A stretch of DNA of 64,000 nucleotides from Mactra quadrangularis (taxonomy: Eukaryota; Mollusca; Bivalvia; Venerida; Mactridae), in assembly GCA_025267735.1 (NCBI GenBank), contig CM046301.1, positions 13,576,190-13,640,189 on the forward strand. The letters run 5' to 3'. Shown here piece after piece: positions 24,818 through 37,090 of the stretch; position 1 is the stretch's first letter; every line of letters starts with the position of its first letter. The notes under the pieces were generated by a model. The model was given only the letters and a program-made list of their open reading frames with translations. It was not told the origin of the DNA and did no database searches. Both the position numbers and the translations under genes were made by a program.

Positions 24818-26285
24818 AATAAATTTGTGCGGTTTCTAAGACATTTATTTACCATAAGTTAAAAAGAGCAGAAAAGGTATGGACTTTCTTATATAACATA
24901 TAACCATATACAATGTATCTATAGACTATAGTGTAATCACGTAATAATTAGTTCTAGGTAATATAAAGCAAGTTAACAATTACTCTAGATGAAAATTCAA
25001 TTGAATTTAAAACTAGTTAGAAGTAGGGTAAAAGAGGTTTACACCTTCATCAGTTCATACGGAAATATAACTTCATTTGTCTTTGGTATTACTTTTGTTA
25101 ATACTAGACAACTACGAAGCACAGATTACCTCGGTTCACTATTTGTGTATACAATGAAATAAGATTTTGGTAAATTATGCTAATGTCTAATAATATCACA
25201 AGAATTAAATCAAGCCTAATGTGTTATTTTGGGACATCAAAATTGTAGGAAATTCAATGTAAATTTTTCTCCCTGTCCTATCTGCTCTCTATGGATCAAT
25301 CTTCATATTTAACACTACAAATACACGTATGACGTCACTTATCAAGATAAGGTGTGTAGAGTGAGTGAGTGTTCAGTTTACGGTCTAAGAGAGAGTGCAG
25401 TTATCATATTTCTGAACAATGGATTGTGTCATTGTAATTTCTAATGCCGTATGTTAGCAAGGATACATTACTGCTTTACCGTAACAGTGAAATTTTCTGA
25501 TTTATTTTGCCATTTAGAACTCAAATTTCTAATTTTTAGTTCAATTTCTACTTGGTCTAGTGTGAAAACTTCTGATTTTCCGAAATATATTATGCGTCAA
25601 TTTCAAGGTGCGGACGCATTTTTTTTTTTTTTTTTTGATTTTAAGGTGCAAGAAATCAGACGAACATAACGGTAAATTTGTTGCGGTCTATTAAAAAAAC
25701 AAAAACATTTATGATAATCGCTCCGCGCTGTCACTAAACCTATACGGACACCCATCCAAAGATTAACCGTACATTTCGTTGCTTAACTTCGAAAAATGTC
25801 CAGCGCTCTACGCTTTCAAAGTAAACCCCTGCTGAGATAAACGCTCATTAAAATTGTATATATATACAATCGTGTGGTAGATACTACTGCGCAATAATAC
25901 AAAAAACTTCTTTCCGTGCACAGTTAGAAAGTTGTTTGATTCACGTGTAAAAAAAACCCCATTTAATATCATAATTTTAAGTATTGTTGAAATTACTTTT
26001 TCAACTTATCTACTTTTGATAGTACACATATTTTTCTGCTGCACTATTTTTTGATCGCATTGACTCATTGATGTCTATTGAGTTGAAGGTGTTGTTCGTT
26101 CTTTTTCAAATTTCCAAGAGCGCTGACATAGAAAGGAATTCAAAAGAATTCCTTCCAAAAAATGAAATGAAATTCCGAAAATAAAACATTGAACAACTTT
26201 AACTCTGGTTTGTGCTAGGTAAAGGTTATGACAATGGTCAATGCTGTAATTAACTTGCGGGCAAAACCTCTGTGACATTTTAAAG
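24818..26285. other. Non-coding DNA, no gene recognised
   Basis: AT-rich. Contains an 18-base T run (about 25619-25636) and a short 'ttgtatatatatacaa' palindrome (about 25854). No coding or RNA feature supported. Confidence 0.5.
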
Positions 26286-26287
26286 TA

Positions 26288-26642
26288 CAGTACCTACCAA
26301 AGGTTTGGAGACATTTTCACTTTGTAGGTAATCTGAATATCTTTAAACTAATTTTGATAACTGTTTATTTTGAAATGCCTTTTAGTCTTGATTTTTTTTT
26401 GGTTATCATTATACTTAAAACTATACACATAGCAATGGAAAGTAATTACAATAAACATGGTTTTGGATGCTTTAGGGTGCCAAATGCTGAATCTCATAGA
26501 TGTGTTGCATTCATAAAAATTGTATTCATTCTATCACAAACCATACTTAAATATATCAAAAACGATGATTCAACAAAAATAATCATCAAAATTCAAGAAT
26601 TGTAGTTAATTCCTTTCGTATCCAAACTTTTGGTGGGTACTG
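26288..26642. mobile_element. 355-bp Tc1/mariner-type MITE
   Basis: Terminal inverted repeats: left CAGTACCTACCAAAGGTTTG, right (reverse complement) CAGTACCCACCAAAAGTTTG. Both ends abut TA (26286-26287 and 26643-26644), the target duplication of Tc1/mariner elements. The 83-codon frame inside (26354-26605) has no transposase motif, so the element is non-autonomous. Confidence 0.88.
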
Positions 26643-26644
26643 TA

Positions 26645-27539
26645 TATTCTTAGTAAATGATCATTATAAAGATGTATTCTGACATGAAAATATGTGTCAA
26701 CTAAACTAAAGGTTGGTCTATACTTCGTACTATTGTTTTTGCAATGTGCGCAGTGTATTGTTTACAACATGTCAGATCAATATGTTTCACAGTTGCAGTA
26801 GTAATTTGTTTAACAACTGAATGGAAGGAAGAATTTCTTGAAGTGTATCACTTTACAACGTATACCGTTGACAATAAAAGAATGGTTTATATCTGATACT
26901 TAGATACTTCCCTGGAATAAGAATTAACACTAATTACACAACAAGAAAATATTGATACGAAGCATTAAAGAGCGCTGGAAAGTGTCAACGAACCATTTGT
27001 ACCTAAAGCATGATATGAATGCAACGAGACGTGGAAAGTGCAACAGTGTCATTGTTCACGAACGTTGAAGAACCGGTAAAAAATCAGGACAGCTGGTAAA
27101 GTAAAGTTGTTGCCCTGCATAACCTTATAAAAATGTTGACAAATAGCATGAAATCCTAAGATTAAACATATCTCATATCATAAAAATTATGCTTATTTAG
27201 CATTGATTGGCATTGTTTTATTTTTTCAAGACAAAGTGATACTCTCATTAGTTTCGCTGAAAGTATTAAAGTACTTAAAATTTAATGTGTACTTACACCT
27301 TTTTGTTTTGCAAGAATTATGCAATAACGTCTAAAGTAGGAATGCAATGTATATTATTATGGTAAGGAAGGTTATAGTGGAAAATCTGAATAAAAATAAC
27401 TCTAAAATAGGTTTTGAACCAGCTAGTTATTGATCTTGTCTTTACATCTCTTCTAACCAACGTCCTAACCTACTGTGCTGACTTGGATACTTTCAGACAG
27501 ACTATGAAAACATTGCATAGATCTACTGCAGATGAAACA
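26645..27539. other. Non-coding DNA with a tRNA-like SINE head (27405-27482, minus)
   Basis: AT-rich, no gene. The minus-strand tRNA-like segment near 27405-27482 pairs with the family described at 20345-20430. The rest holds nothing supported. Confidence 0.5.
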
Positions 27540-27546
27540 TTTATAT

Positions 27547-30460
27547 TAGGGGGGTTGTTAATTTCATTTTTTAAAGATAACCATGTGAGACCCTGCTTAA
27601 AATATGGTGCCATCAATATGATAATAGAATCAACAACAAAAAATTTTGTGTGACCCTATTAACCCCCCTGTACATACCCCTTGAAAGTCGGACACGCCCA
27701 TTTTACACAAAAATAACACTTTTTATATCCAACTGTTATAAATCAATTCTTATAGGCTTTCAATATATCAATATGTAGGTTTGTTAGGCTGCTGAGTTCA
27801 AATATGAAGTCAAAATCTAAATTAAACAACTTCATATGGCAGACAATTCAAAATGGCTGCCAAAATGACCCAAATTTTGGACATATTTGGGTATTACATG
27901 TATATTTACTGGGCATTGAATATGTTGAATCATGCCTGCAATATATCAATCTAAATGTGTTTTATGGTGCTGAGTTCAAATATTAACTCCAGAACTAAAT
28001 TTAACAAACTAATATGGCAGAAAATTCAAAATGGCCACCAAAATAAATCATATTTCAGTTATAAACGGCACACTTTAAATATGTTACGCAATTTATAAAT
28101 TAACTCTAGTTAATGAAATCTTAACAGAAGACCAAAGTTATGACACTTGATTATAAGTGTGCAAATATAGTTTATTCATTATATAGCTGAGGTAGAGCTC
28201 TAGAGGTAAGATTAGAGGTTAAGGTCTGAGAGGTCATTCGTTCCAACCTCACCAGCGGCACATATGATGTCTTCATTGAAAAATGTGTCTCTGATTGCTT
28301 TACTTCATTAAGATGTTGATGAGTATGTGCATAGGAAATGTCTTGGCACTTTGGTTGCAAAGTAGAGTTAAAATTCCCAGGACATTTTATAGATATTAGT
28401 AACTAAATGATCATCAAGGGTGATGGCTGTATGTTATCATGTATCAAGCATCTAAGCTACAATATAGATTGCAACTTTTTTTAACAAGACTGTGTTGTGT
28501 TGTTAAATTCTGGAAATATAATAAAGCAATGATTTCTTAGTAAATAATGACTTTATACTTATCAGATTTCTAGATGCAATTCATTTACTTTCTCTGTTTC
28601 TATTTTTATCAAGTTTGGCTTATGTATGTATCAAAATCTTCACAAAAAGTAAATGGACCAACAATTGCTTTCAGATAAAAGAATTGTATTCTCCAATTTT
28701 CCAATATCACAATAGCAATTGTGTCATTCCCTTTAATTCTTATTTGCAATTATGGTTATATCTCTATCAATTTGTTTATATACTTAGTTGCATTTCTTTT
28801 AACTAGCCATAAAAACTAATGATTGAGGTGATGGTGTTCAATTATTTGGCCAACTGTGCACGGTTGAAAGAAATGCAAGACATTTTATGATTAGAAAATG
28901 AGATTGCTTAAGTGACAACCGAGTAAATGAAAAGTAAAGAAAACAATAATTGAAATAGGCAATTCATTTTTTGAGCAGTGGTTTAAACAATCACAGCCAA
29001 ACCAAGCAAAATGCAATGTGTTAATTGATTAAACCTTTGAATCTCTCATCAATACTAAAACAGACTGGAAACCTTTTTCAGCTCATATTTCATACACTTT
29101 GTAACTAATGAGAATTTTTATATAAAGACATAAACTTATAAATACAAACAGGTATAGAATGGTTTCTCCATAACTGAGGATGAGCAGAAAACATTTGATA
29201 CATTTTCTACAGAAACAATACTACAAGAGCTTAAACACAAAACCTTTAAGATTACATATTTTAACCAAATGTGCAGCTATTTTCCATGGTCATTTGACTA
29301 CTGGTATATTATATATGAGTTGCCTGATTATGTATAATTTAACATTACACTATTGGACTATGGAAAATACGTAAATTAATGGATCTTTACGATAGCCTTT
29401 GAAAGTGTAGGCCACCAATCTGAAAATTTATTTGAGCAATGTCAGGTCTGACTTTCGTGTTGAACTGACATACCTCATTAAATATTAAGATACAAGTTCT
29501 TGCAACAAAGATTATTATATGTAATATATGATTATTTGCTTTACTATTTTAAAAATAATCTAAACACTTGCATTAAGAGTGATAACAACCCATGATTCAA
29601 CATATAGATTTGACCATTGATAACCAGTATACATTGAAAATGTGTTATTTTGGTAGCCATATTGAATTTTTGGTCATATTGGGTTGTTTAAATTAGTTTT
29701 GACATCATATTTGAACTAATTACCCTAACAAACGTATAAATTGACATTATGCTAGCACGATTCAACACATTGAATGCCAGGATAAGTAATTACCCGAATA
29801 TGCTAAAACAAACTAGGTTAAATGTGGCAGTCATTTTGAATTTCAAGCCATTTTGGTTTCTTAAATTAACTTCCTTTTTGAATTCATCACCTTAAAAACA
29901 TATTTCTGGACATATTGCATGTATGAATCAACATATTGAATGTCCAGTATAAATAATTACCCTAATATGCTCAAAATGAGTTTAATATGGCAGCCATTTT
30001 GAATTTCTCGCCATAGTGGTTTCTTAAATAAAGTTTTTTTTACTTCATATTTGAATTCAGCACCTTAGAAACCTATAGATAGACATATTGCAGGCATGAT
30101 TCAACATATTAAATGTTCAGGATAAATAAACTCCCGAATATGCTTGTACTATGGTTATTTTGGCGGCCATTTTGAATTTTCAGCCATATTGGTTTGATTA
30201 ATTTTGTTTTCGACTTCATATTTGAACTCAGCACCTTAATAAACCATTATAAAATGCCATAATGCAGTCCAATACCATACAACTTATTGCAATTAAATGT
30301 AAAAAACTGGTAATTTATGTGAAAATGGGCGTGGCCAACCTTCAGAGGGTTAATGGGGTCAGAAATTAAAAAAATATGCTTTTCCTTACATGTCAGTACA
30401 TGTAGCATTTTTTAAACAGGGTCCCATAAAAAAGTCAAATTAACAACCCCCCCCCCCCTA
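27547..30460. mobile_element. Foldback element A (2.9 kb), inverted arms with tandem repeats, 7-bp TSD
   Basis: The left terminus TAGGGGGGTTGTTAATTT is mirrored on the right by 'aaattaacaacccccc' ... CCCTA. The flanks are an exact 7-bp direct repeat TTTATAT (27540-27546 and 30461-30467). Both arms carry 'gaccc(c/t)attaacc', the 'ccacgcccatttt / acacgcccatttt' block and then repeats marked by 'ttcaaaatggc(t/c)(g/a)cc'. There are two units on the left (markers near 27850 and 28029) and four on the right in inverted orientation (29656, 29830, 29993, 30166; spacing 163-174 bp). The centre (28060-29570) has no coding frame of note and a degenerate tRNA-like segment at about 28187-28260. Non-autonomous; superfamily not determined. 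Confidence 0.85.
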
Positions 30461-30467
30461 TTTATAT

Positions 30468-30966
30468 ATGATAACTACCAGTTTCTAGATCGCAATAATG
30501 AATGGTTTAATCTAGATGGTAAGCTTAATAAAGCATAAAAGCTCGTTTCTGAGCTGAAATTGAACTTATTGATCGTAATTTTGAAAACGTCTTGTTGCCT
30601 CACAACACAAACACTGGCCAGTGTAGACTGGGGAATATGAATTGCTACACAAAGCTACGGTTTCTTTTGTTGTTGTTGTTCACACGTTTCCAGTTAGATA
30701 TATGATATTCGTTTTTTTCCATTATCTTTCATAGTCAACTGTAACTTTTTATGCCAATTGCTTGTTTATAAACAATTTCTAAATACAAACTACTATGCAA
30801 AAGAAATTGTTTGATTCTCTGTGTAAATGCACAGAGCTAACGGTAATCCCTGCAATCACTAATTCAAGAACTTACCTAAAAGTTCGATGATGACCTATGA
30901 TCAGACGTGTCTCTACATTCTGATTGTTAAAGTCGGCTTCCACAATGAGACCCCACTAGTTGTAGA
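30468..30966. other. Spacer between elements A and B
   Basis: About 500 bp, no gene recognised. Confidence 0.5.
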
Positions 30967-31046
30967 TATACTCATTCGCCGAACGTTACACAATCTACCA
31001 TGTCAATATACTCATTCGCCGAACGTTACACTATCTATCATGTCAA
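30967..31046. repeat. 40-bp direct repeat, two copies
   Basis: 'tatactcattcgccgaacgt' + 'tacacaatctaccatgtcaa' is followed at once by a second copy with two substitutions ('tacactatctatcatgtcaa'). Confidence 0.95.
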
Positions 31047-31117
31047 GGGTTGTCCGCAAGACTGTAGTAAGTGCATTGCGTTAAAGAGCGAGTTACTACA
31101 GTCTTGCGGGTAACCCT
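31046..31117. repeat. 72-bp hairpin element
   Basis: Left arm 'agggttgtccgcaagactgt' + 'agtaa' pairs with right arm 'ttact' + 'acagtcttgcgggtaaccct' around a loop of about 22 bases. Pairing is near-perfect (one mismatch and a small offset). It touches the second copy of the 40-bp repeat, and no obvious target duplication is seen. Confidence 0.85.
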
Positions 31118-31178
31118 CGATGATTCCCAAGTTAGGGGGACTGAAGTTCTCGAACAATGCGATTTGTGATTGTTTTAA

Positions 31179-33120
31179 CACTGTCTAGATCGTGAAACGG
31201 TTGCGATTTTCCGTGTCACGGTGTAGCCACACCAAGATGGCGGAAAAACAACCATCCAGAAGGTACGTGTCGTTTTTTGCATGATAGTTTGAGAAATATT
31301 CGGGCCCAAACGCGTTATAAAGTTTCATTTGATCCGTAAATGTATAAACTAAAGGGCAAGTGTACTCACCTGACATGTCACAAAGGATTTATGTGAATTA
31401 AAGCCACCAAAGTTGACGAATGACCGTATGTCAAATTTGAACCGAGAGAAGTGTATGACTTTTGATAAAATCGCCGTTAGTACGGCACTTACCGTGTTAT
31501 AAATACGTTTGTGGGATAGTGTATATGCATGCAATTATACCTTAAAATTGTACAAGTTCTAATTTATTTTGTTTCGTCAAAACATGCCTACTTTCGGTTT
31601 TGTCAAAGCAACGGTTGAGATATTAGCTCCGGTGAAGATTTTCCGTAAGAAATGACTCGGAGTTGCCATAAAAAGTGGACACGGTGTATACATTTGCGTG
31701 AAAGTGAACACGGTTCAGACACTCGTCCAAAGGCTAAACGCAACCATATCATTTGAAGTAAATCACATTGGCATTATCCTTCGTATTTTGCTATACAGAA
31801 GAGCCCAATGTTTTCAATACGTAAATCTTTGCAGGAACAACGCCTAATTATAAATCAGTTAATATTATTTTATTCCCACTATTCCAGATCGTCACCTTTC
31901 GTATTGATACTTAAACACGAAACAGATACTTATAAAAGCCCTTTTGTGATAAGACTAAATTTATATATTTCATAGTTTCGTTCTCCCCAGTGTCAAAATG
32001 GAAAAAGTCTATAAATGCTACTACTGTCAGTTTTCGAAATCTGATCTCCGAGCATGCATTCATCATTCATTTAGAAACGCATGCCAAATTGCAGATAAAA
32101 TGACGGATGAGATGGTTTAAAAAGTATCAACCGGCCGATAAGGCCTTCTGACGATAGACTACAGACTAACTCCAAATTTAGAACTGCAAACTGGGGAATA
32201 TTTCAAAGTGAATCAACACATATGTACATCCTTTCTAGAAAATAAGAAGTGTCCTTATGTAAAAGAGGTAGAAAATATACAAGAATCTAAACAAGATATT
32301 TCTGTTGATACTGATTTAATTACTTCCCAGTCCATATTTGAAAAACGTACAAAACGTCAGCACCAATAAGAGCACTCGGCACTGTAACTTTAGCAGGACT
32401 CTCTCAGCAAACGTTAATTCCATGTTCGAGGAACTTGATGAACAGTTAGAAGATTTAAATTTGTTTACGATTTGACCAAACCCGTGTCTGTGTTTTAACA
32501 AATACTGTTACGTTTTGCCTTGTCTACATTTCGACAGTATTGCAAATGGTCTGGTCGCATTTCAAACGTTTGAATGAGTGTCCTACCCGTGTTCTATTTA
32601 ACGCAAATGTATACACCGTATCCACTTTTTATGGCAACACCGAGTCATTTCTTACGGAAAATCTTCTCCGGGGCTAATATCTCAACCGTTGCTTAGACAA
32701 AACCGAAAGTAGGCATGTTTTGATATAACAAAATAAATTTGAACTTGTACAATTTTTAAGTATAGTTTCATGCATACACACAATCTCACAATCGTATTTA
32801 CAACACGTTAAGTGCCGTACTTACGGCGATTTTATCAAAAGTAATACACTCTCTCGGTTCAAATTTGTCACACGGTCATACGTCAACTTTAGTGGCTTTA
32901 ACTCACATAAATCCTTTGTGACATGTCAGATGAGTACACCCGCCCTTTAGTTTATATATTTACGGATCAAATGAAACTTTATAACGCGTTTGGGCCCGAA
33001 TATTTCTCAAACTATCATGCAAAAAACGACACGTACCTTTTGGATGGTTGTTTTTCCGCCATCTTGGTGTGGCTACACCGTGACACGGAAAATCGCAACC
33101 GTTTCACGATCTAGACAGTG
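31179..33120. mobile_element. Foldback element B (1.9 kb), 570-bp inverted arms
   Basis: Termini CACTGTCTAGATCGTGAAAC and its reverse complement, each abutting TTTAA (31174-31178 and 33121-33125), which suggests a 5-bp target duplication. The arms run about 31179-31748 and 32553-33120 and are so similar that a 63-codon frame is read almost unchanged from each (31185-31376 minus, 32923-33114 plus). That frame is a product of the arm symmetry. The central 800 bp holds a decayed coding remnant (31998-32120 and traces to about 32475). Confidence 0.88.
31998..32120 (+). pseudogene. Zinc-knuckle-like coding remnant inside element B
   Basis: Forty codons from ATG to TAA with Cys7-x2-Cys10, then His22/His23 and Cys29, which resembles a C2HC/C2H2 zinc finger. 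An acceptor-like 'ttctccccag' lies just upstream. Downstream of the stop, further coding-like stretches appear in shifted frames to about 32475, so this looks like the eroded N-terminal part of an element-encoded or captured protein. It is too short to name a family. Confidence 0.45.
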
Positions 33121-33296
33121 TTTAATGTTTTAAAATTATCAACAAGTGGTTACAAACAATTCATTCGTTGACTTGAATATTTACTGTTTTGTGTACAAGA
33201 AAAGAATTGATTACATGGTCAGGCTAGAACCAATTAAATTGTTTTCTGTCCTGAATTGGGACAAACCGTTAATAAATCGTTCTTTTAATGCTTACA

Positions 33297-36200
33297 GCGG
33301 ACCAACGGACCAGCGGACCAGTTTAGTATACGGACACAGTATAACAAATATGCGGATCATATATATCTGTATAATAAATCTATTAAAGAAGTTTGCTAAG
33401 ATTAGGTCTGGGTATAGGTCAAAAGATAAGATTGATAGAGTTTTGTGAAATTTCATTTAATATTTATTAATATTTTAAAATATAAATACCAAATTCGAGT
33501 TGTTTTTTAAAAATAAACCTGCTTCATTGCATATTTTTACGCGTATACATAAATATTATATAGTTCATCTGTTAGAGACATTATCATTTGAAAACAAATT
33601 TGATAAGATTCAAATGTAATATTTTAATAATAAAACGTTTTTGTCTTTTTAGCGGACTTTATAAATAAAGAAACATAATCGTTTAACATAGACGTTTAAT
33701 TCTCACTTATACTGAGTTAAATTTACGATCTTTTCTAACTATGATTAACTGTAACGGACCAGTTAATTTTAAGAGCGTAACAGTTACGGACCAGGTTATG
33801 ATTGAACAGATGTAAGATTATTTTAGAAGACTGTTTAAATCATGAAGAGTTTCTCTCTATATTGATGGACTATTGATCTGAGACATCACTATAACGGATC
33901 AGGTAATTTTAAGGTTTAACTGTAGCGGACCACTTAATTTTAAGAGTGTAAGAGTAACGGACCAGTTGATAGATCCAGAAGATATACGACTATTTGTGTC
34001 GGACTGTATTAATTATGAAGAGTCGTACGAAATTGATAAACTATTGCTCTGAGGTTTCACTGTAGCGGACCACTTAATTTTAATAGCGTTGGTGTTACGG
34101 ACCAGGTAACAGATCGAGCAGATGTAATGTTTCACTGTAGCGGACCGGGTTATTTTAATAGAGTTAAAATGACGGACTTTACACTTAGGTTTAACTGTAG
34201 CGGACCACTTAATTTTAAAATCGTTTGAATTACAGACCAAGTTATAGATCGAGCAGATGAAAGGTTTCACTGAAGCGGACCGGATAATTCTTATATAGCA
34301 AAAATGACGAATTTAACTGTAGCGGACCAGACCACTCAATTTTAATAGCGTTTGAGTTACGGACCAGGTTATAGATCGAGCAGATAAAAGGTTTCACTGT
34401 AGCGGACCGAATAATTTTAAAAGAGTTAAAATGACGGAATTTTACTGTAGCGGACCACTTAATTTTTAATAGAGTTTGAGTTACGGACCAGGTTACAGAT
34501 CGAGACTATGTAAGGTATCACTGTAGCGGACCGGGTTATTTTAACAGAGTTTAAATGACGGACTTTTACACTTAGGTTTTACTGTAGCAGACCACTTAAT
34601 TTAATAGCGTTTGAGTAACGGACCAGGTAACAGATCGAGCAGATGTAAACTTTCACTGTAGCGGACCAGGTTATTTTAATAGAGTTAAAATGACGGACTT
34701 TACACTTAGGTTTAACTATAGCAGACCACTTAATTTTTAATAGAGTTTGAGTTACGGACCAGGTTACAGATCGAGACTATGTAAGGTATCACTGTAGCGG
34801 ACCGAGTTATTTTAATAGAGTTAAAATGACGGAATTTAACGCCAAAGTTTAACTGTAGCGGACCAGTTAATTTTAATAGCATAAGAGTTACGGACCAGTT
34901 GATAGATCGAGCAGATGAAAGGTTTCACTGTAGCGGACCGGATAATTTTAAAAGAGTCAAAATGACGGAATTTTACTGATAGATCGAGAAGATATAAGAT
35001 AATTTTTGCGGATTGTATTAATAATGAAGAATACTGAAATTACGGAGCTGATGATATAATATTGCTGCGTACTGAATTAATAAAGAAGATTAATCGTATT
35101 ATATTGACAAGATTTACATCTTGTTTAAATTTAGCGGACCACTTACTTTTAAGAGCGTTAAAATTGCGGACCAACGAGTTGGATATTTCTGTAACGGGCC
35201 ACTTAATTTTCAGAGAGAAAAAGAAGAGAGAAGTTAAAGCTGCATGACATCTTATTAGTCGCGCAGATAACATTACTTATTATTAAATTAAATTAAAAAG
35301 CTATCGCCGAGTGTATGTGCGATAACATCACAATGAAGGTGATACTTTGTTATTATCTTGGTCTATAATCAAATTAATCCCCATGCATCTTGGATAGAGT
35401 GGGCGGGGTTTCAAAATAATTTCTAATGAATGACGGTATTTAAAAAAATGCAAAATTTCAGGAATATAATTATCAATGTTTGCAACATGCTTTTTAATTA
35501 TGATGTAAAACAAACTATTACGGCTATTGTAAACGTTTAGTTTTTATTGTATTTTCTCTTTAAATGTAACAAATAAATACATAATTGTCGTATAATTATT
35601 GTTACTATCATAATTACTGTTGAAAAATAATTGCTCAATGACAAACAAGAAGACTTAGAATTGATATCAGCAAATTCTAATTGGTTTATTTGTTACTTAC
35701 AACCCTTTGAAGTTATTAATTAAGTACGCGCCAAACTAACGTATTAAGTTCTATAGAAAAAGTTCAATACTTTTATTCAACACACGCATATATTTTGTTG
35801 CAAATACTTACAGTTTGAAAGAACAAAAGAAACAGACAGAAACAATTAAGTCCGTCAAAAAAATCTTAAATTTTCTAGATCTATCACCTGGTCCGTTACC
35901 CTAATGCTCTTTAAATTGAGTGGTCCGCTACAGTGAAACTTCTTATCAATAGTCCGTCAATATAGTACGAAACTCTTCATAATTAATTCAGTCCGCCAAA
36001 AAAATCTTTAATTTTCTAGATCTATCACCTGGTCCGTTACCCTAATGCTCTTTAAAGTAAGTGGTCCGCTACAGTGAAACCTCCGATCAATAGTACGTCA
36101 ATAAAGTACGAAACTCTTCATAATGAATTCAGTCCGCCAAAAAAATCTTACATTTTCTAGATCTATCATCTGGTCCGTTACTCTTATGCTCTTTAAATTA

Positions 36201-37090
36201 AGTGGTCCGCTACAGTGAAAACTCAGATCAATAGTTCGTCAATATAGTACGAAACTCTTCATAATTAATTCAGTCCGCCAAAAAAACCTTAAATTTTCTA
36301 GATCTGTTACCTGGTCCGTTACTCTTATGCTCTTTAAATTAAGTGGTCCGCTACAGTGAAACTTCTTATCAATAGTCCGTCAATATAGTACGAAACTATT
36401 CATAATTAATTCAGTCCGCCAAAAAAATCTAAAATTTTCTAGATCTATCACGTGGTCCGTTACTCTTATGCTCTTTATATTAACTGGTCCGCTACAGTGA
36501 AACTTCATATCAATAATCCGTCAATATAGTACCAAACTCTATATCTACATTTCCTAGATCTTTCAACTGGTCCGTCACTTTAACGCTCTTATAAGTAAGT
36601 GGTCCGCTACAGTTAATCGTAGTTTGAGATCGTAAACGTAACTCAGCAAAATTAAGAATTAAAAGTCAATGAAACACGATTATGTTTCTTTATTTACAAA
36701 GTCCGCTTAAACGACTTACATAGTATATCATTAAACTATATCAATTGAATTTAAATTGTTTTCAAATGATGAAGTCTCTAACAGTCTCTAACAGATGAAA
36801 TATATTATATCCAGTACACGCGTAACAATTTGTTATGAAGCAATTTGTAGTAGAAATAAAGTTTATTTAAAAAAACAACTCGAAATTGGTACTTATATAT
36901 GTATATATTTTCAGATGAAAAATTATAAAATGTAATTTCCCAAAACTCTATCAATCTTATCTTTGAACTATACCCAAACAAAATATTTGCGAACGTCTTC
37001 AATACTTTTATTATATATATGATCCGCATATTTTTTATACTGTGTCCGTATACTAAACTGGTCCGCTGGTCCGTTGGTCCGCTGGTCCGC
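33297..37090. mobile_element. Foldback element C (3.8 kb), inverted tandem arrays with GCGGACCA motifs
   Basis: Left end GCGGACCAACGGACCAGCGG + ACCAGTTTAGTATACGG; the right end is the reverse complement with one extra GCGGACCA unit. The matching arms extend about 500 bp on each side, through 'acacagtataa(c/a)aaatatgcgg'. Interior to the arms are arrays rich in 'ctgtagcggaccacttaatt' (about 33750-35210, plus sense) and its inverse (35870-36620). The right array has an exact 141-bp period, with 'ctagatct' landmarks at 35875, 36016, 36157, 36298 and 36439, then a shortened unit at 36554. The centre (35280-35870) is AT-rich with no gene. No target duplication is evident. Confidence 0.85.

Noticed and set aside
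30445..30458. Poly-C tract as a sequencing artefact
   Set aside because: It matches the G run at the left terminus of element A and is adjacent to the target duplication, so it is a genuine element end, although its exact length may be unreliable.
31185..31376. 63-codon frame also present at 32923-33114, looking like a conserved gene pair
   Set aside because: It is duplicated only because it lies in the inverted arms of element B. There is no domain, and the reading is explained by the arm symmetry.
34013..34270. 85-codon repetitive frame with Ser-Ala-Thr-Val-Lys motifs
   Set aside because: Translation of the antisense of element C's tandem array; non-coding repeat.
33297..37090. CRISPR-like array because of regularly spaced repeats
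   Set aside because: Repeats are 141 bp with no unique spacers between short identical repeats, occur in opposite orientations, and the genome is eukaryotic.
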